Shown: positions 22,264 through 35,739 of the stretch, in pieces | Layout of the letters: each line of letters begins with the position of its first letter | Position numbering within the stretch: the stretch's first letter is position 1 | NCBI GenBank assembly: GCA_916700875.1 | Contig: CAKAKS010000039.1 | Location: 30,199,794 to 30,263,793, forward strand | Reading direction: 5' to 3' | DNA from: Sebastes aleutianus | Taxonomy: Eukaryota > Chordata > Actinopteri > Perciformes > Sebastidae | DNA length: 64,000 bases | The notes under the pieces: model-generated | Database searches by the model: none | Told to the model about the DNA's origin: nothing | What the model saw: only the letters and a program-made list of their open reading frames with translations | Position numbers and translations under genes: made by a program

Positions 22264-24848
22264 TCGCCCACTGCTTACAATGGAATTGTAAAGACTTTTA
22301 TTTCAATTCAGTTCATCTAAAGGTTTGAAATTCATGTTAAAATGAGATGCCATTGCCATTGCAATATTATCCTAGCGGAGGCTGGTAACATTTACAGATA
22401 GATATCAATTGACCTTGTGTTTACTTTCTCCACTGAGACAGAACAAAATGAAAAGAATCAAAGCTCATGCTTTGGGAATGGAAAAGATATGTGACAAGAT
22501 GAGGAGACATAAAAAAAGAAAAAAAAGTAAGAGAAGATGAAGGAGTTGAGAGAGGATGAGCAGGTACTGCCCACAGATCCCATGATAGGATTAGCATTAT
22601 GTCCCTGTGCTGTTCAACACAAACAAAAACTGACCTGATCCAATTTAAATGTGTTCTTTAGTAATTACAGTGGAACTTATAGGGCTCAACATCACAAACA
22701 GGTCGCATAATTATAGTGTGATAATTATAGTATTATGGTATAAATATATTATTGGATAACACACATTTTGCTTATGTTTATGTGCTCTTTGAGACACATT
22801 TCTATAATTCAAATCCAAAATGCGGGACACGCCGTGAATACTGAGGGTGAGAGAGAACAAAAGTGTAGAGGACGGGGAGAGAAATGAACCGAAAGAATGT
22901 AATGGATAATGGATATGAGAGATGGATCATTCATTGCAACATTTAACTTGATTCTCATGTATTATAGCTTGACAAATCATTTACGCTACTGCCCACTGAT
23001 AAGGTTTTAAAGCTATTGTTATCCAATTTTTACTCTCCAAGCGTCTTAAAATGCACATACAATTTTTTTTTTTTTTGGGGGGGACATGCCCACAAACTCC
23101 CCTTCAGTACGAAGCTCAGTTTTTGGACCTCTGTTACCATAGTAAATAATTACCCTTTCATTAAGAGACATATTTCTGATGTGAGTTCTGCGCCTTCAAA
23201 ATACTAGAATCCCAGCTGAATAACATTTTGAATAAAGATTGAAGAGATTCTGTCCAGCACCAAAACAAAGCAGATAGTGTTATCCGTGTGGATGTAATTA
23301 GCAGCAATCTTCTAATGGGTTTGCTGGCTGAAAAGAGAAGCCTGTGCTTTATTGTAAGCTTTAATGACTTCTTAAGTTAAAAAAGGACCATGCTCAATTT
23401 ATGCCTCAAAAAAATCACTTGATCATAGAGGGAAGAGCAGTTAAAGTCACTCCATATTGAAGTGTTTTGTTTGTTGCCTGGCCGTTTAAGCATCATTCTA
23501 TTGTAATGACTTCAACATAGTGAAAGCCTCCATTATTGGCAACTTAATACGAGGACAAGAGGTGGACTTTTTATCTGTCTCTTATAGAGATACATTTGAC
23601 GTTGCTGCTGTTTGTCTTGGTTTATTTTTTTACTTCGTTAAAAGCATGTTGTTTGTATTCAGGGTGTAGCAATGTTGACCTCAGTGTCAACTGCGAAACG
23701 ACTTACATTACAACATTCGATATAATATAATGTAGTTTTCTTCTTAGACATTTTAAGTCTTCATTATGTTTTTTTTTTTGGCAATGAACTAGATGGAAGA
23801 AAGGAGACAAAATTGCAGGTATATATAATAAACGGAGGCTTCGATTAATACTTCACAATCAACCTGTCAAATTAAGTGATCCAATTTCACAAGCTGCTGC
23901 AGTCTTTTTCCTTCTGAGTGGAGCTTTTACCAAGCTCAGTTTTGAAATTGGGAATCTGCAAAACAAGCCAATCTTAAAGCCCAGTGAAGCAGCGTGTTTT
24001 CTCCTGTTTAAGTCGTGGCGATGAGTTCTTAAGCTGTCACCTGTTATAAATCTTAAGAGCCGTGTCATATAAAACACCTAATGACTGAAGATGGTGTGAC
24101 TTGCCTATGAATATTACCATAGTCAAATACAACTGTAATTTTGTTGCCTAACTGAAGAAAAGGAACTTTTTACCTCTTAGTCTACTTCAGTCATATACAG
24201 ATGTTCAATCTGTGAGTCACCCCAAGCACACCATATATACTGGAAGTAGCAGAGCAGGGATGTGTTTCATTTTATATCAGTTGAAGATCAATGAAGGCTG
24301 TTGGACCTTGGAAATCTGCTGGAAGATTGGATTTTGCCAAGTATTGAGAGGGAACTACTTTATACAAGGTTATCTCAGCTAAACGAAAACAATAATAATA
24401 CCATTTTTCTACACATTCAGAAACTTAACTTAAGAAATTACCAAATATTACTGATCCAGATATGACGTATTTTTATACGCCACCAAGGAAGTTAGAATCA
24501 CCCTGGGTTCCCTCGATTCCCTCGATTAGGATTATTGCAAAAAATAAGCTTCGTGGCAAACACACGTTTATGATACCTGCACATTTTCTTCAGCACGATA
24601 GTCTTCTCAAATGAACAGCACTTTTCTGACCTTTGAAGTGTAAATGCAATCGCCAGAATTAAAAAGCTAACGTTATAAACAAACTACGTACACCATGGTC
24701 ACATTAACACGAGTATAAACAACGAGACTGTAAAGGCAGACCAGTTAGCTTGATGACGTTTAGTAGTCTCATTTAGACACTTGTTAGCAACTGCCTTTTG
24801 ACATAGAGTGGGGTATATGTTGATGTATTTTATCAAAAGAGCAGATTC

Positions 24849-24896
24849 CGTAATTTTTTTTTTTTTTGGAGGGCATTGGGTGGGGGGATGGGGGGG
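24849..24896 (+). repeat. Poly-T tract followed by a G-run cluster (G-quadruplex motif)
   Basis: A T-run at about 24853-24867 is followed by GGGCATTGGGT and then runs of six and seven G. Four G-runs of at least three with loops of 1-4 bases fit the standard G-quadruplex pattern. Folding is inferred, not shown. Confidence 0.7.
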
Positions 24897-25004
24897 TAGG
24901 CGAGATGACTTGACAAAATCGGCCTAAATTTTATCAGCACGTGCCTCGGGGAAAGTAACTCATGCAAAAGAAAAATCAATGACAGTGAGCATCCAATAAC
25001 ATTA

Positions 25005-25435
25005 AAGGTGCTCTATACGATATCCAGAGCATAAATATAATAGCAAACAACTATTTGCTATGTAAAGACATAGAGGAGTAATATCTACCTGAGCAGAGAA
25101 TGAAGTCACTCTCCCTCTGTATGTGTTATAATCCGAGCTTCTCTTTGCTTTGTTGACATTGCTTTGCTTTTAGTGCATGTTAGTGAATGTGAGCATGCCC
25201 CACTGGCTAGCTCATAGCTGATGACGCCATCCCGACTGATGGCGCTGTCGCAGAAGATTAGCACCCACCCTCCGGTTCCCCCCCAGGTGAACACTGTTAG
25301 CTTTTTCATCAGTGTTGCCTTTATTTCACTATTAGCACCGCTAGCAACGAGCCGCCGGCTCAGCTTTGCCATGTTGAGAGCCGTGCGGAGGCATTTTTTC
25401 TCCAATGGGGACACCAGTTGCACTGTGCAAATTGT
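25005..25435 (+). repeat. Repeat family G, copy 1
   Basis: Shares, in opposite orientation, blocks with 49950-50930: CTGAGCAGAGAATGAAGTC here against GACTTCATTCTCTGCTCAG there, and the GAGCCGCCGGCTCAGCTTTG region against CGAGCCGGCGGCTTGCAG. Begins TTAAAGGTGCTCTATACGAT, a TTAA-type start like several other elements in this window. No coding capacity. Confidence 0.6.
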
Positions 25436-26002
25436 TATGTGTGAAATATACAGAAAGTGAATATGGTATGGTTATAGGTGGCCATGTTGAAGGAGAGACA
25501 GCTACACCTAAAAAAAAATCTCAATGTTCTGCTTTCAAAAAAGCACATTGGTAATACATGAACTCTAGGATCACACTTATTTTTCATAGGCATCTTCTTA
25601 CATCTAAGAGCAATCATTATCGAGGAAGATGGTCTTGGTCAGTAATGATAGGACAGATCCTGTGCTCTGAATATCATGAACACATGAATAGATTTCCATA
25701 TTTTATTCTCAGCTCAAACATCCAAGTGATGTACTACGTCAGGAAAGGCATTGCAAGTGAGTGAAAGCAGAGGCATCTATTTCCAGAGGTATTGCACCAG
25801 GTGATAGGCTTTCATGAAGTGTTTTCAAAAAAACATACAGTAGGTTCATTTTGAAGTGAAAAATGTCACCCATAGTTATTTTAGACAAGGTTGAATATTA
25901 TATTACCAATTAATTGAATTGCCAGCATTTCCTGATTGAAAGCTGGTTCTTTCTGACTTGTGATTCTTTTCTCTTTATAACGTAAACCATGTGAATTTCT
26001 AG

Positions 26003-26672
26003 TAGGGCTGTCAATCAATTAAAATATTTATTCGCGATTTAACACATGATTGTCCATAGTTTAGTTTTAGATTAATCGCAAATTCATCACACATTTATCT
26101 GTTCAAAATGTACCTTAAAGAGAGATTTGTCAAGTATTAAATAATCTTATCAACATGGGAGTGGGCAAATATGCTGCTTTATGCAAATTTATGTACGTAT
26201 AAATAAATTATAAAATATGCTCAAATCATAACATGGCAAACTGCAGCCCAACAGGCAACAACAGCTGTCAGTGTGTCAGTGTGCTGACTTGACTATGACT
26301 TGCCCCAAACTGCATGTGATTATCATAAAGTGGGCATGTCTGTAAAGGGGAGACTCGTGGGTACCCATAGAACCCATTTTCATTCACATATCATGAGGTC
26401 AGAGGTCGAGGGACCTCTTTGAAAATGACCATGCCTATTTTTCCCACACCAAAATTTTGTGTAGGTTTGAAGTGTTATTTTTCCTCCTTCGCAACAAACT
26501 AGTATGATATTGTTGGTACCAATGGATTCCTTAGGTTTTTTAGTTTTGATAAGGTACCAATATCTTCAGTCTAATTTGAAAACTGTGCCCGCTACAGCCT
26601 CTGATACAAATTAGTGCCGTTAAAACAAATTTGTGTTAAAGAGTTATTATCACGTTAACTTTGATAGCCCTA
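26003..26672 (+). mobile_element. Repeat family A (hAT-type MITE), full-length reference copy 3
   Basis: Terminal inverted repeat TAGGGCTGTCAA / TTGATAGCCCTA (one mismatch) at the ends of a 670-bp element. Flanking octamers ATTTCTAG and GTTTCTAC share six of eight positions, fitting an old 8-bp hAT target duplication. Subtermini are rich in ATTAATCG/TTAACG motifs. No transposase frame. Other copies: 2690-3115, 18136-18856, 31125-31712, and a fragment near 43650-43730. Confidence 0.85.
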
Positions 26673-27234
26673 GTTTCTACAGATAATGTGATTCTTTTGT
26701 TGCCTCTAGTTTCTTTCTCCCCTTCTCAGTTATAACATATTCTAGGATAAAAGGCCATAACAAAAGTTCAAACAAAAACAAAACACATACAAGAACAGTT
26801 TTCAAGTTTTTTGAGGTCGTATTACATGCTAAGAACGTAATACGTTATTAATGTTTCATGAATTGTTGCAGGTGATGGATGATGAAACGGTTATGTCACA
26901 CATGCAATGTTTTATTTACTGTATATTTGAGGTTGTGAAATATGAGGAACTCCTGATGCAATTACAAGGACTTTGTTGGAGAACTTTTTCATAGTTTTAT
27001 TTTATGCCTGCTAGGTTAACAATTGGTCCTCTTATCTGCCTTTTTTGTTGATTTATTTGTCATCTTTCTATCTCCTTTTATGATACTTTGAGTCTTGGAA
27101 ACTTTTATATAATGAAATTGACATGATGCAGTGGGTAGAAATGGAGCAAATATGATTAAAAAAAAGTTATTTTTATAAAATGGTGACTATATCCTGACAG
27201 TAGTGCATGAGAAAGAAATAAATCATGTGCCTAT

Positions 27235-27770
27235 TGTGCCGGTTTCCTCCGGTGCTCCTAACGGCATCTGCAAGATTTCACAGACCTGAGGAAAACAACC
27301 AATCAGAGCCGAGCTGGAGACTGACGTCTATGAGCAGCTGTCAATCACTCGCAAACTCTGATCAAATGGTCAAACTAGGCAGCGCTGATCAAATATAAAT
27401 CTATATCCTGTTACTGTAATGCCTATTTCTCGCCTCAACTGTTTTCAGAAACATCTTGTAGTGTACTGTTTAGCTGTAAAATGAGAAAGTTTGTGACCCA
27501 GCAGCCATGTTGAGATCAGTTGAGGAAATACCAAGTGCTGCCCACCAGCTGAAGCACAGCCAATAAGAACGCGCTCTCTGAAATGACCTGTGATTGGTCA
27601 AAGTCTCCCGTCACGGGCTAGATTTTTTAAAGCCTTAAAACAGAGCCATGAGGAGGTGTAGAAGTCTAGTTATCTTTCAGAACACTTGAATTACAATATG
27701 CCAAAAGGTTATTATGGTATTTTTGCCCAATGATGCCAAAAAATGTCTGCCTACTGAAGCTTGAATACAA
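27235..27770 (-). repeat. Repeat family C, copy 2 (reverse)
   Basis: Reverse complement of the family at 15551-16095. Blocks ACTTGAATTACAATATG, CATCTTGTAGTGTACTGTTT and CTACTGAAGCTT at the end are shared. The other end reads GGTGCTCCTAACGGCATCTG. Confidence 0.8.
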
Positions 27771-28848
27771 AACCTTTCATCATTTGAATATCAGGTTTAT
27801 TGAATACAATAAACAGCAGAATTAAATTAACTGGGCAGATTAAATAAAAAAATAATCTCTTTCACACTTTCAATTTGTTAGTGACCGCATATTTAATACA
27901 GGTAGACAAAGCTGTATTAGTTGGATGCAAACAAAAGTTCCCAATGGAGACAGACCTCTTACTCTCAGTTTACCTCATTAAAGTCTGACAAGAGAAAATA
28001 TAATTGTATTAGTCTCTAATAACACAGTTTGAAACCCAATTTAGCTCTTTGCTATTCTGAAGTTTTATCAGCCCCGCAGTCATTAGGACTCCCAGTGGAG
28101 TATGGAAGCTGTAAAAAGGTGTGAAATCTCAGTTCTGTATGTTTTCAGATATCATTATGCCAAATTACCAGAGTTTTAAGTTCAAGCTATTTTCCGCAGC
28201 ATTCCCCCAAAGCATACTACTTTATAGCGAGGATTTATTAATTGTTTTGTCACTGATGAAGGATTTTGCTTGTCCGGCTCGACCCGTGTTGAACAGGCCA
28301 AAGAAGATGTGACACAGCTTGTTATTTATGTGGCAGATTATGAATTGTGTGTCGTTACTTAACGGATGGAACTCCTCCAATAGCAGTTAATTTCCTCTCG
28401 CAAGAAACTGCATTGTTTAGTTTTCTAAGGTGAGTAAGTCTGTGCCACCTGAGTCGCCTTAGAATAAATGGTCAACCAACAGCCGTGCATTTTGAACCCT
28501 ACGGGCTCTACATTTATCTTACGCGGCGTTGATGTATCTCTACGCGTCGGGGCAGCTTTGTTCTAGATAAGACCGGGCGCCACGAGATCAACCGCATCTC
28601 TCAACGCCCGCAGAGACTAACATAAAAAGATATTCCGTACTGAGCCCTGAACATAATAGATAATTGTACCCTGGAGAGCACGACCACAGCACAGAGCCAT
28701 GGGCCTCCAGCTCACACCAGCACTGTACTCAATACGGTCCCTGTGAAGCAGCTCCATGGCCTGGAGATACCAGGTTGGTAGTGAAGGACAGTGGAATAGA
28801 GTGTGTCAAATCATTAGTTGATATTTTTGGTGGACGACTGTAGTCCAC

Positions 28849-28861
28849 GGGGGGGGGGGGG
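28849..28861 (+). repeat. Poly-G run (13 G)
   Basis: Thirteen consecutive G. Length is likely to be unreliable in sequencing and polymorphic in nature. Confidence 0.95.
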
Positions 28862-29970
28862 TTGTGCAGATTTCTCCTCTGGTGAAATGCAGGGAGATAA
28901 CAGAGAGTCAGCAGATCAGTTTGGTCCACAGGGGACACAAATTATCTCTACACTATGCTATGGAACTACTCTGAATGGGGCTGATATAGCCATTGCTATA
29001 GTACATTTATGTGAGAAATTGGATGCCTAGCGCATACATGGCATGAATTATTTCCCTCTTTCCCTTCATTGTGGCCCCTTAACAGTCCCCCTCTTCTCCC
29101 CGATTCTTCTTCTCTCCACTTCCCAGTCGCAAATTCCATCCATCCTCCTCTCATCCCTGTATCCCTCCATCCTTCTCCCCCTACCTCCACAGTCAGCTTT
29201 GCATGAGAAGACAGGCTAATGTGGGCTATTTTACCCAATAGAGGCTATATGTCGACGACTTGGCGAAATTGATTTTCCACACCAATAGCTTCCCTCTTCT
29301 TATGTAACCTACCATTTCCATATGGCAGCCATTCATTTTTCATGCTCCCCTCCTTCTCTCCGTGAGATAAGGAGTGGGAAGAAGGGGAGAGAGGTGAGAT
29401 TGCGATGGCTACGGTTTTGAAATGTAGAACTGTGGGCGTGCATGCACACGTATACCTGCGTGCGTGTGCCGGAGGGGCGAGGGTGGGCTGGCTGTCAGCG
29501 GGACTCACAGGGGAAGGGTAAGAACCTTGTTGTTTATGTCACACCTCCTGCTAGCTGTGGAATTGTTTTGATACAGAGGTCTCCCCCCTGCCCTCCCTTG
29601 GGGGTCCATAAACAGCTCACAACAACTCACACAGCAGCTGGAGCATGCAATGAAATTGATATGCTTAATTTTTTTTTTTTTTCTCTTAGTACACGCCACT
29701 TCAGTCACTGCTGATAGGAGCATTTTTTAAGCTGCTCAAGTATTCAGGAGGATAAATCAATCACAGCTCAAGTAAAGTGAGAAGCTACATCTCAAGGGGC
29801 CATCCTTTCAATAAATTCAAATTTAAATATCTGAAGAGAAAATAGGGGAGTGCTGCACTGGGTCAAGAAACTTAATGTTGGTAATATTGGAGTTTAAGAC
29901 CAGGTGCTCTGCAAGGATAGGGCAAGTGGTTGAGTGAGAATGAAAAAATAATGACTGTCCAGCTTACTTT

Positions 29971-30645
29971 AAAGGGGCTATTTGTAACTTTCAGAATTGC
30001 TTGTTAACAGCGACACCTGTGGCCGTTAAGTCAACAAAAGTCAGCGTCGGGTTCGCGCCTGCGCACTCTAAATATACCTGAACGAGCATCGCTCAAAACA
30101 GTGAGGCGACACACGTCAGCTAAAACCACAATATCACTCTATATTTCACCTGCTTGGTAGTAATGTTAGCTGACCAGACGAAAGTCTCTCCATGAATCAC
30201 TGCTGATCCTAGTGTTGGCTTTTCCTGCTTCAGCAAAAGCGGGTCGGTGCCGGGGCTGAAGCAGGAAGAGAAACGTTATCGCCTCCCAACTGCGCCCGCA
30301 GGGAGACACCGGCACCCGGTCGGAGACGATAACGTTCTCGCTGCGGAGCCCCGTCACTTCACAAGACACGGAAAACCTCTGTTGGTCTGGAGGAGCTGCA
30401 GCATTTATTTCTGCACAAACGTCCACTGTACATTCACTAGATATTCTCAGAGCTACTAACTCTTCTGCAGTGTGGAGTGAACGCGCGTTCACATCTAGTA
30501 GAGATGGAACGAGCCAGCGAGAACGCGCGCTGTGTGTGTGAAGGCAAGCAGGCAGCGGAGCAGTGACTCCGGCCACAAGCGAGCGCGCATGGGATCCCGA
30601 CCCGGTACATTTATATGCTTAAAAAGTTACAAACAGTCCCTCTAA
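29971..30645. mobile_element. Non-autonomous DNA element with TTTGTAACTTT inverted termini, GC-rich core
   Basis: The left end reads GGGGCTATTTGTAACTTT and the right end, reverse-complemented, AGGGACTGTTTGTAACTTTT, giving an imperfect inverted repeat of about 18 bases. The left end abuts TTAA (29969-29972) and the right abuts CTAA, suggesting a decayed TTAA target. The core (about 30200-30600) is unusually rich in G+C and CpG for this intron. It yields a 136-residue reverse-strand frame that resembles no protein I recognise and is best seen as a by-product of base composition. Confidence 0.65.
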
Positions 30646-31124
30646 GTGGAAGTCATTTATTAATACATAGATAACCAACACGTTTCGACTCAATAGTAGT
30701 TTAAATGTTTATTCCTCAAACCTTTTTTTGCTCATGTCTGAGATTATGTGTGAGTCAGGCTTTATTATAGCAGGCCTGGGTAACCTCAGTGTTCAACAAT
30801 AGTTTGTCCTCGTCAGTACTGTACTAATGAGTGATTCTTTATAATCAATCTGACTGTGCATGTACCGTGATTGCATATTTCCCTGACAGTCTGCATGTAC
30901 CATGGATGTACTAAAGGAACTGGATACCGTGTCCCAAGATGGTCCCCCATTCGTTCCAATGAACATTGCTCACTGAACGCATATGCCAAAAAAGTTTTTC
31001 AGGCCTCCTCAGGGTTTTGAGGCTCATGTGCACTAGCACGAGTGAGGGGAATCTGCCTGTAGCAAAACAGGCGAGCTCAAAGACAGACTGGGAGCCTTGA
31101 GCTATCAATGAAGATATAGTTAAT

Positions 31125-31712
31125 TATAGAGCTGTCAATCTTAATTAATCACAATTAATCGCAAATTAATTGCACATTATTTATCTGTTCAAAATGTACC
31201 TTAAAGGGAGATTTGTCAATTATTTAATACTCTTATTAACATGGGAGTGGACAAATATGCTTTCTTTATGCAAATGTATGTATATATTTTTTAGTGGAAA
31301 TCAATTAGCAACACAAAACAATGACACATATTGTCCAGAAACCCTCACAGGTACTGCATTTAGCCTAAAAAAATATGCTCAAATCATAACATGGCAAACT
31401 GAAGCCTCAACAGGCAACAACAGCTGAGGTCATCTTGAGGTCAGAGGTCAAGGGACCCCTTTGAAAATGGCCAAGCCTCCACAATTTAATGAACGTTTGG
31501 AGCGGTATTTAGCCTCCTTTGTGACAAGCTAGTATGACATGGTTGGTACCAATTGATTCCTTGGGTTTTTTCTAGTTTCAAATGATACCCGTACTAGTAG
31601 TAGTTCTTCACTCTAGCTTAAAAACTGAGCCCGTTACAACCTAAAAATTGCAACTTGCGTTGAAGAAATTAGTGGCATCAGAACTAATTTAGCGTTAACT
31701 TTGATAACACTA
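31125..31712 (+). mobile_element. Repeat family A (hAT-type MITE), copy 4 with target duplication
   Basis: Same family and orientation as 26003-26672, with degenerate ends (AGAGCTGTCAATC and TTGATAACACTA) and an internal deletion before TGAGGTCAGAGGTCAAGGGA. The octamer TAGTTAAT occurs at 31117-31124 and again at 31713-31720, a perfect 8-bp flanking duplication. Confidence 0.85.
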
Positions 31713-32982
31713 TAGTTAATAAGTTAGTTAAGAGCTAATAAGTTCAAAACATATATACAAAGGGACATTTGTGTGATTTACAAATAGTACAAATAGTTTT
31801 GAAGTATAAAAAAATGTGGGTGTCTCTCTAAGAGTAATGCCGGCTCTAAGGCGGGCAAGGAGGGGCCTGTAATATTAAGCCTGGACACCCCTCTGGCCCC
31901 CCTAACTGTGGTAGTACATTTAATGAAATAGAGGTATTTCTATTACGCAAGACACGTGAGTGACGAGCATCAAAAACACTTCCACCCACCTGCCTGATCC
32001 CTCTTTAACCCCTGTCTGTATACAGTCTGCGTGGACCAGTGTGCCTCACAAGTCTTTCAATACAGACATAGTGGCAACTATGCTAAAGTCACCTCACTGC
32101 CCAGAGGTGTTCCTGGATGCTTTGCCCTTTGTACCTCAAATCCATTACGCTCATCAAGAAAGGCATCTATCTTGTCCACCAGTGCTCATATAAGCATGCA
32201 TTCACCTGCATTTATTGTGGCAGCAAGCTGCTGTTATGTTCCCTGAGCTGTGTACTGTAATGAGTGTGGGAGGCAAGGCTGAAAATGCTGAAGTGTTGCA
32301 AATTTTGAAAAAACAAATTTTAACTGTATTAGTCATCAGTGGAAAGTTTAGGATTTTGCTTTTTATACCTGATTTTGCACCTGTTAGTCTAATGACAAGC
32401 CATCAGTTGTCTCCCAGTTTTCCCTTCATCTCATGGAGGTTTCAAATTGAAATTCTCCCAATGTAAAAAAAACCAAACTAGGATTCTATCAAATCTTGTG
32501 GCAGGCCAATCCCAGGTGATGACCAAAGTCTGATGGTGTGACAGATAGCTGTCAGCCCCTCTTTATGTGATGAATATGTTTGTGTTGGTTGACATGGTTT
32601 GTTTAGACTGGGCGCAGACACAGTAGTCAGACTCCAGCTGGAAAGTACTGTAGATGTATAAAGGATACTGTAAGTATAAACAGATTTTTGATAAATGACA
32701 AATTTATCTAACCTAATCCAGCCCAAGGCTCGCATCCTGTAACATGTAGTTATAAAAGGGTTGGTCCAAATATTTAACATAGAATCTCAGTGTGCTCCAT
32801 AGTGATTAGTGCAGTTGGTCATTTCTTAAACTGAAACAAAACAAGTTGCTCACCTCTCCTCACAGTGAGAACATGCTAGCCCTCAGAACCTGTAGGGGCC
32901 TTTCTGTCTTGTTGCACGTTCTTCTCATGTCTATGTGGGTTTTTTCCCATAGAAGCGCAGGTTAGATTATTTGGAAACTCTT

Positions 32983-34101
32983 AGGGTGTTTTCACACTTC
33001 GTCCCTTTCAGCCCTAAACGCACTCAGAGTGATTAGTCAGCATTTTTTGCGCATACGTGAACACTCCAAAAGAACTCAGACTCCTCTGAAACTAACCGTA
33101 TGTAGTAGTAGTACGGTTCACTTTGAGTCTGTGTTGAGGTTCGCTTAACCTGTGCATTGAGAACACAATGTGCTCAGGCTTCACTTTGCCCTTTGCCTTT
33201 AGCCCACTAGGCTTGCCGTTAGGGAATGCCCCGTTTGATCAGCAGCTGGTCATTATCGGTCGATATTCAATAAAGATATACAATCAGCAGATTGGCATTA
33301 ATGCTTTCTAGTCGCCGATCCCTGATAATGTGACATTGTGAACAACAAATCAGTGTTGAAACCGCAGAAAGAGAGCTAAAACATAAGCTGTTAGCAGCTG
33401 GTGGGCATCACAGTCCTGCATGGCAAGTGGTGCCTTCAAATGGGGTCGTGTTTACTGTGTTCATGAGAAGAGTCAATATGAACGCCCCCCTCTTGTGGTA
33501 TTCACAGCCTCGTAAGTGGAATTACCTTATTATGTTACCTGCTTGCTAGGTTGCTAAATGTTTAGCCTATGTTGCTTCCCATGTTGTAAACACAAGCTCA
33601 CGAGTTTCATTTGAAAGCAGCGTAAATAACGGAGCTAACAGCTAAAGTTAACGGAGAGTCCATTGAGTTATATTATGATACATTCAAGCTCTATTCAGTA
33701 AAAATGACTATTGGACGTTATCATAATGTGTTCAAATGTAATCTTGTAAAATGTAGGTTTAGGCAAGTAACTTGAATAAATACAGTTGTTTGAAGGAGAT
33801 GTTTTCACAGCAATATAAAATAGAGAGGGAAAGGGGAAAACAAGCAGAGAATCCTCGGACATAAAAGACAATTGCCCTTTTTATGATGAATTGGACAGTA
33901 TTCAATGTGGAAGCGTCTTTGCCAAACCCTAAAAATGTCACTGAAGGGGAAAACATTGACATGCAGAGGGATGAAGATCGAAACTATAGTGTGAACAGAA
34001 AGAGGACTGAAAGAGTCCCTTTTCAGTTGGTCCACTTATTGGTCCACTTTAAGAGGACTGAGTTTGGTTTGTTTAAAAGGGACTATATGTAAAAACACCC
34101 T
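32983..34101. mobile_element. Putative composite DNA element with AGGGTGTTTT inverted ends
   Basis: AGGGTGTTTTCACAC at 32983 is matched in inverted form by AAAAACACCCT at about 34091-34101. Subterminal GTCCCTTT / AAAGGGAC pairing extends the symmetry. No clear target duplication. The interior contains a different repeat-like piece near 33240-33330 (GGTCATTATCGGTCGATATT), so it may be a nested structure. No coding capacity. Confidence 0.5.
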
Positions 34102-34130
34102 GAACTGCCCATTGGTATGATTATTTAAAT

Positions 34131-34171
34131 GGATGGATGGATGGATGGATGGATGGATGGATGGATGGATG
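34131..34171 (+). repeat. (GGAT)10 microsatellite
   Basis: Ten tandem GGAT units. Confidence 0.97.
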
Positions 34172-35449
34172 AGTTTGGGGGTCATAACTGCAAAATAGGC
34201 CTTCCACAAAACTGAATTCACGTCCTTATTGGATGCTTACTAATTTCAAAAAGCCTATAACAGTAACACAAATTGAAAAATTCACACAGGCAAACGTGCA
34301 AATGCACACTCTAAAAATAAAAGAAACACACACAGCCCCATTAAATAACAAATGGAAATCTCAGATGTATCAGCATGAAATCTCAAACACGTCAATCTAT
34401 AAAGCCATCTTAACTTCCCGCTCTGCACTGGAGCTGTCAGTCATTCAACCTGTGTTTATCCTTCCTTACCAGCTCACAAATCAACACAACGTGTCTGACT
34501 TGACATGACAGCTCCAATAAAGCACTGTTGGTGAGAGGAATGAGGGCCTGGTTGGGCTGCAGCCTCAGCTAATATAGTAAGGAGAGTAGACACGTCTGGC
34601 ACCTTTGTTCCATTGTTTCAGTGCAGATTGCGTCCTGATTCCCTCTGCCTGTCAGTCTGTCTCTCCCCTCTGTCTTGCTGCCCTCTACCTGGTGTCTGTC
34701 AACTCTTACATGTTTCTTTTTCTTCCTTTATAACTCTGTTTCTATCTTCTTTTTTTTTCTCCCATCCAGTTTATCTATCTTAGTCTCGTTTCGTTGCTCC
34801 TCCTCTCATAAAACAGCCATTCAATACCAGGGATTTAAGCTTCCAAGCAGGAAGTGAGGGAGTTGTGCTGTGAGATGTTACAGCATTAGAAAGCAGGCAG
34901 CCTGCGGGCCTCGTCATTTAGTCTAATTGATTTTCTTAATTGTCTTAGGAAGACCAGAAAGTCCCTGCCTTTTTCTCCCCGTCTGTCTTTCGGCATGTTA
35001 ATCATGCCCGTTTGTGGCGGATGTACGCCGGCGGTGAGTTAAAACCGCCTCACGTAAATTCCAATTCATGCCCGGACCCCCGGTCACATTGAGCAGATGT
35101 CAAATCCATTTTGATGAGGGAAGCTTAATAAAAAAAAACAAAAAAAACAAGGAGAAGCAATAAAAAACAGATTTGTCGGGCGGGAACTGCCCAAGAGATG
35201 CTGTCCTTGCGTGAGCTTAAGCAAGACTAAGTGAATGCTCATCCTGCTGCCTGAGCGAGCTAACACAGGCAGCCGTAGCCCTTCACCATGGCTGCAGGCA
35301 TTAAATTCAAACATAATTATTCATCTTTGGATTCTTTTACGGTGTACTTTTTTTTGTCTAGTCTTAAAATATACTTTGAAATTCCTTAAAGTGATAATCT
35401 TAAAGACTTTCATCTAAATAAAGTAGTGCAGCCCCGTCTCTGATGTGTC

Positions 35450-35640
35450 CGTTTGGAGTGCATGCCCGTTCAGAACTGGCCAACTGGCTCCCGGCATATC
35501 TGCTTGCAGCGTTGTCGGGGGTGTGCCCGTTCAGAGGAACGTGTGGCCGTTTGGAATGCGTGGCAGTTCAGAGCGGGCCGATTGCTTGACCCCCTGAAGA
35601 GCTGCTTGAATCATTGTCAAGAACTGATCGTCACTCCAGG
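35450..35640 (+). repeat. Short degenerate tandem repeat
   Basis: Units related to TGCCCGTTCAGAACTGGCC recur: GTTTGGAGTGCATGCCCGTT, GTGTGCCCGTTCAGAGGAAC and GTTTGGAATGCGTGGCAGTT are imperfect repeats of each other, with G+C above the flanks. No family recognised. Confidence 0.5.
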
Positions 35641-35739
35641 GAAGTGAGGAAGACTTTGGTTGTAACGTTAGTACATCAAGCAACCGGCAGCAAAATTGAT
35701 ATGCAGTCAATGAGCCTGTAAAGGCCCACGACGGGCTGG

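Noticed and set aside
30166..30576. 136-residue reverse-strand frame
   Set aside because: It lies wholly inside a non-autonomous element with inverted ends and a GC-rich core, with no recognisable domain and no codon signature.
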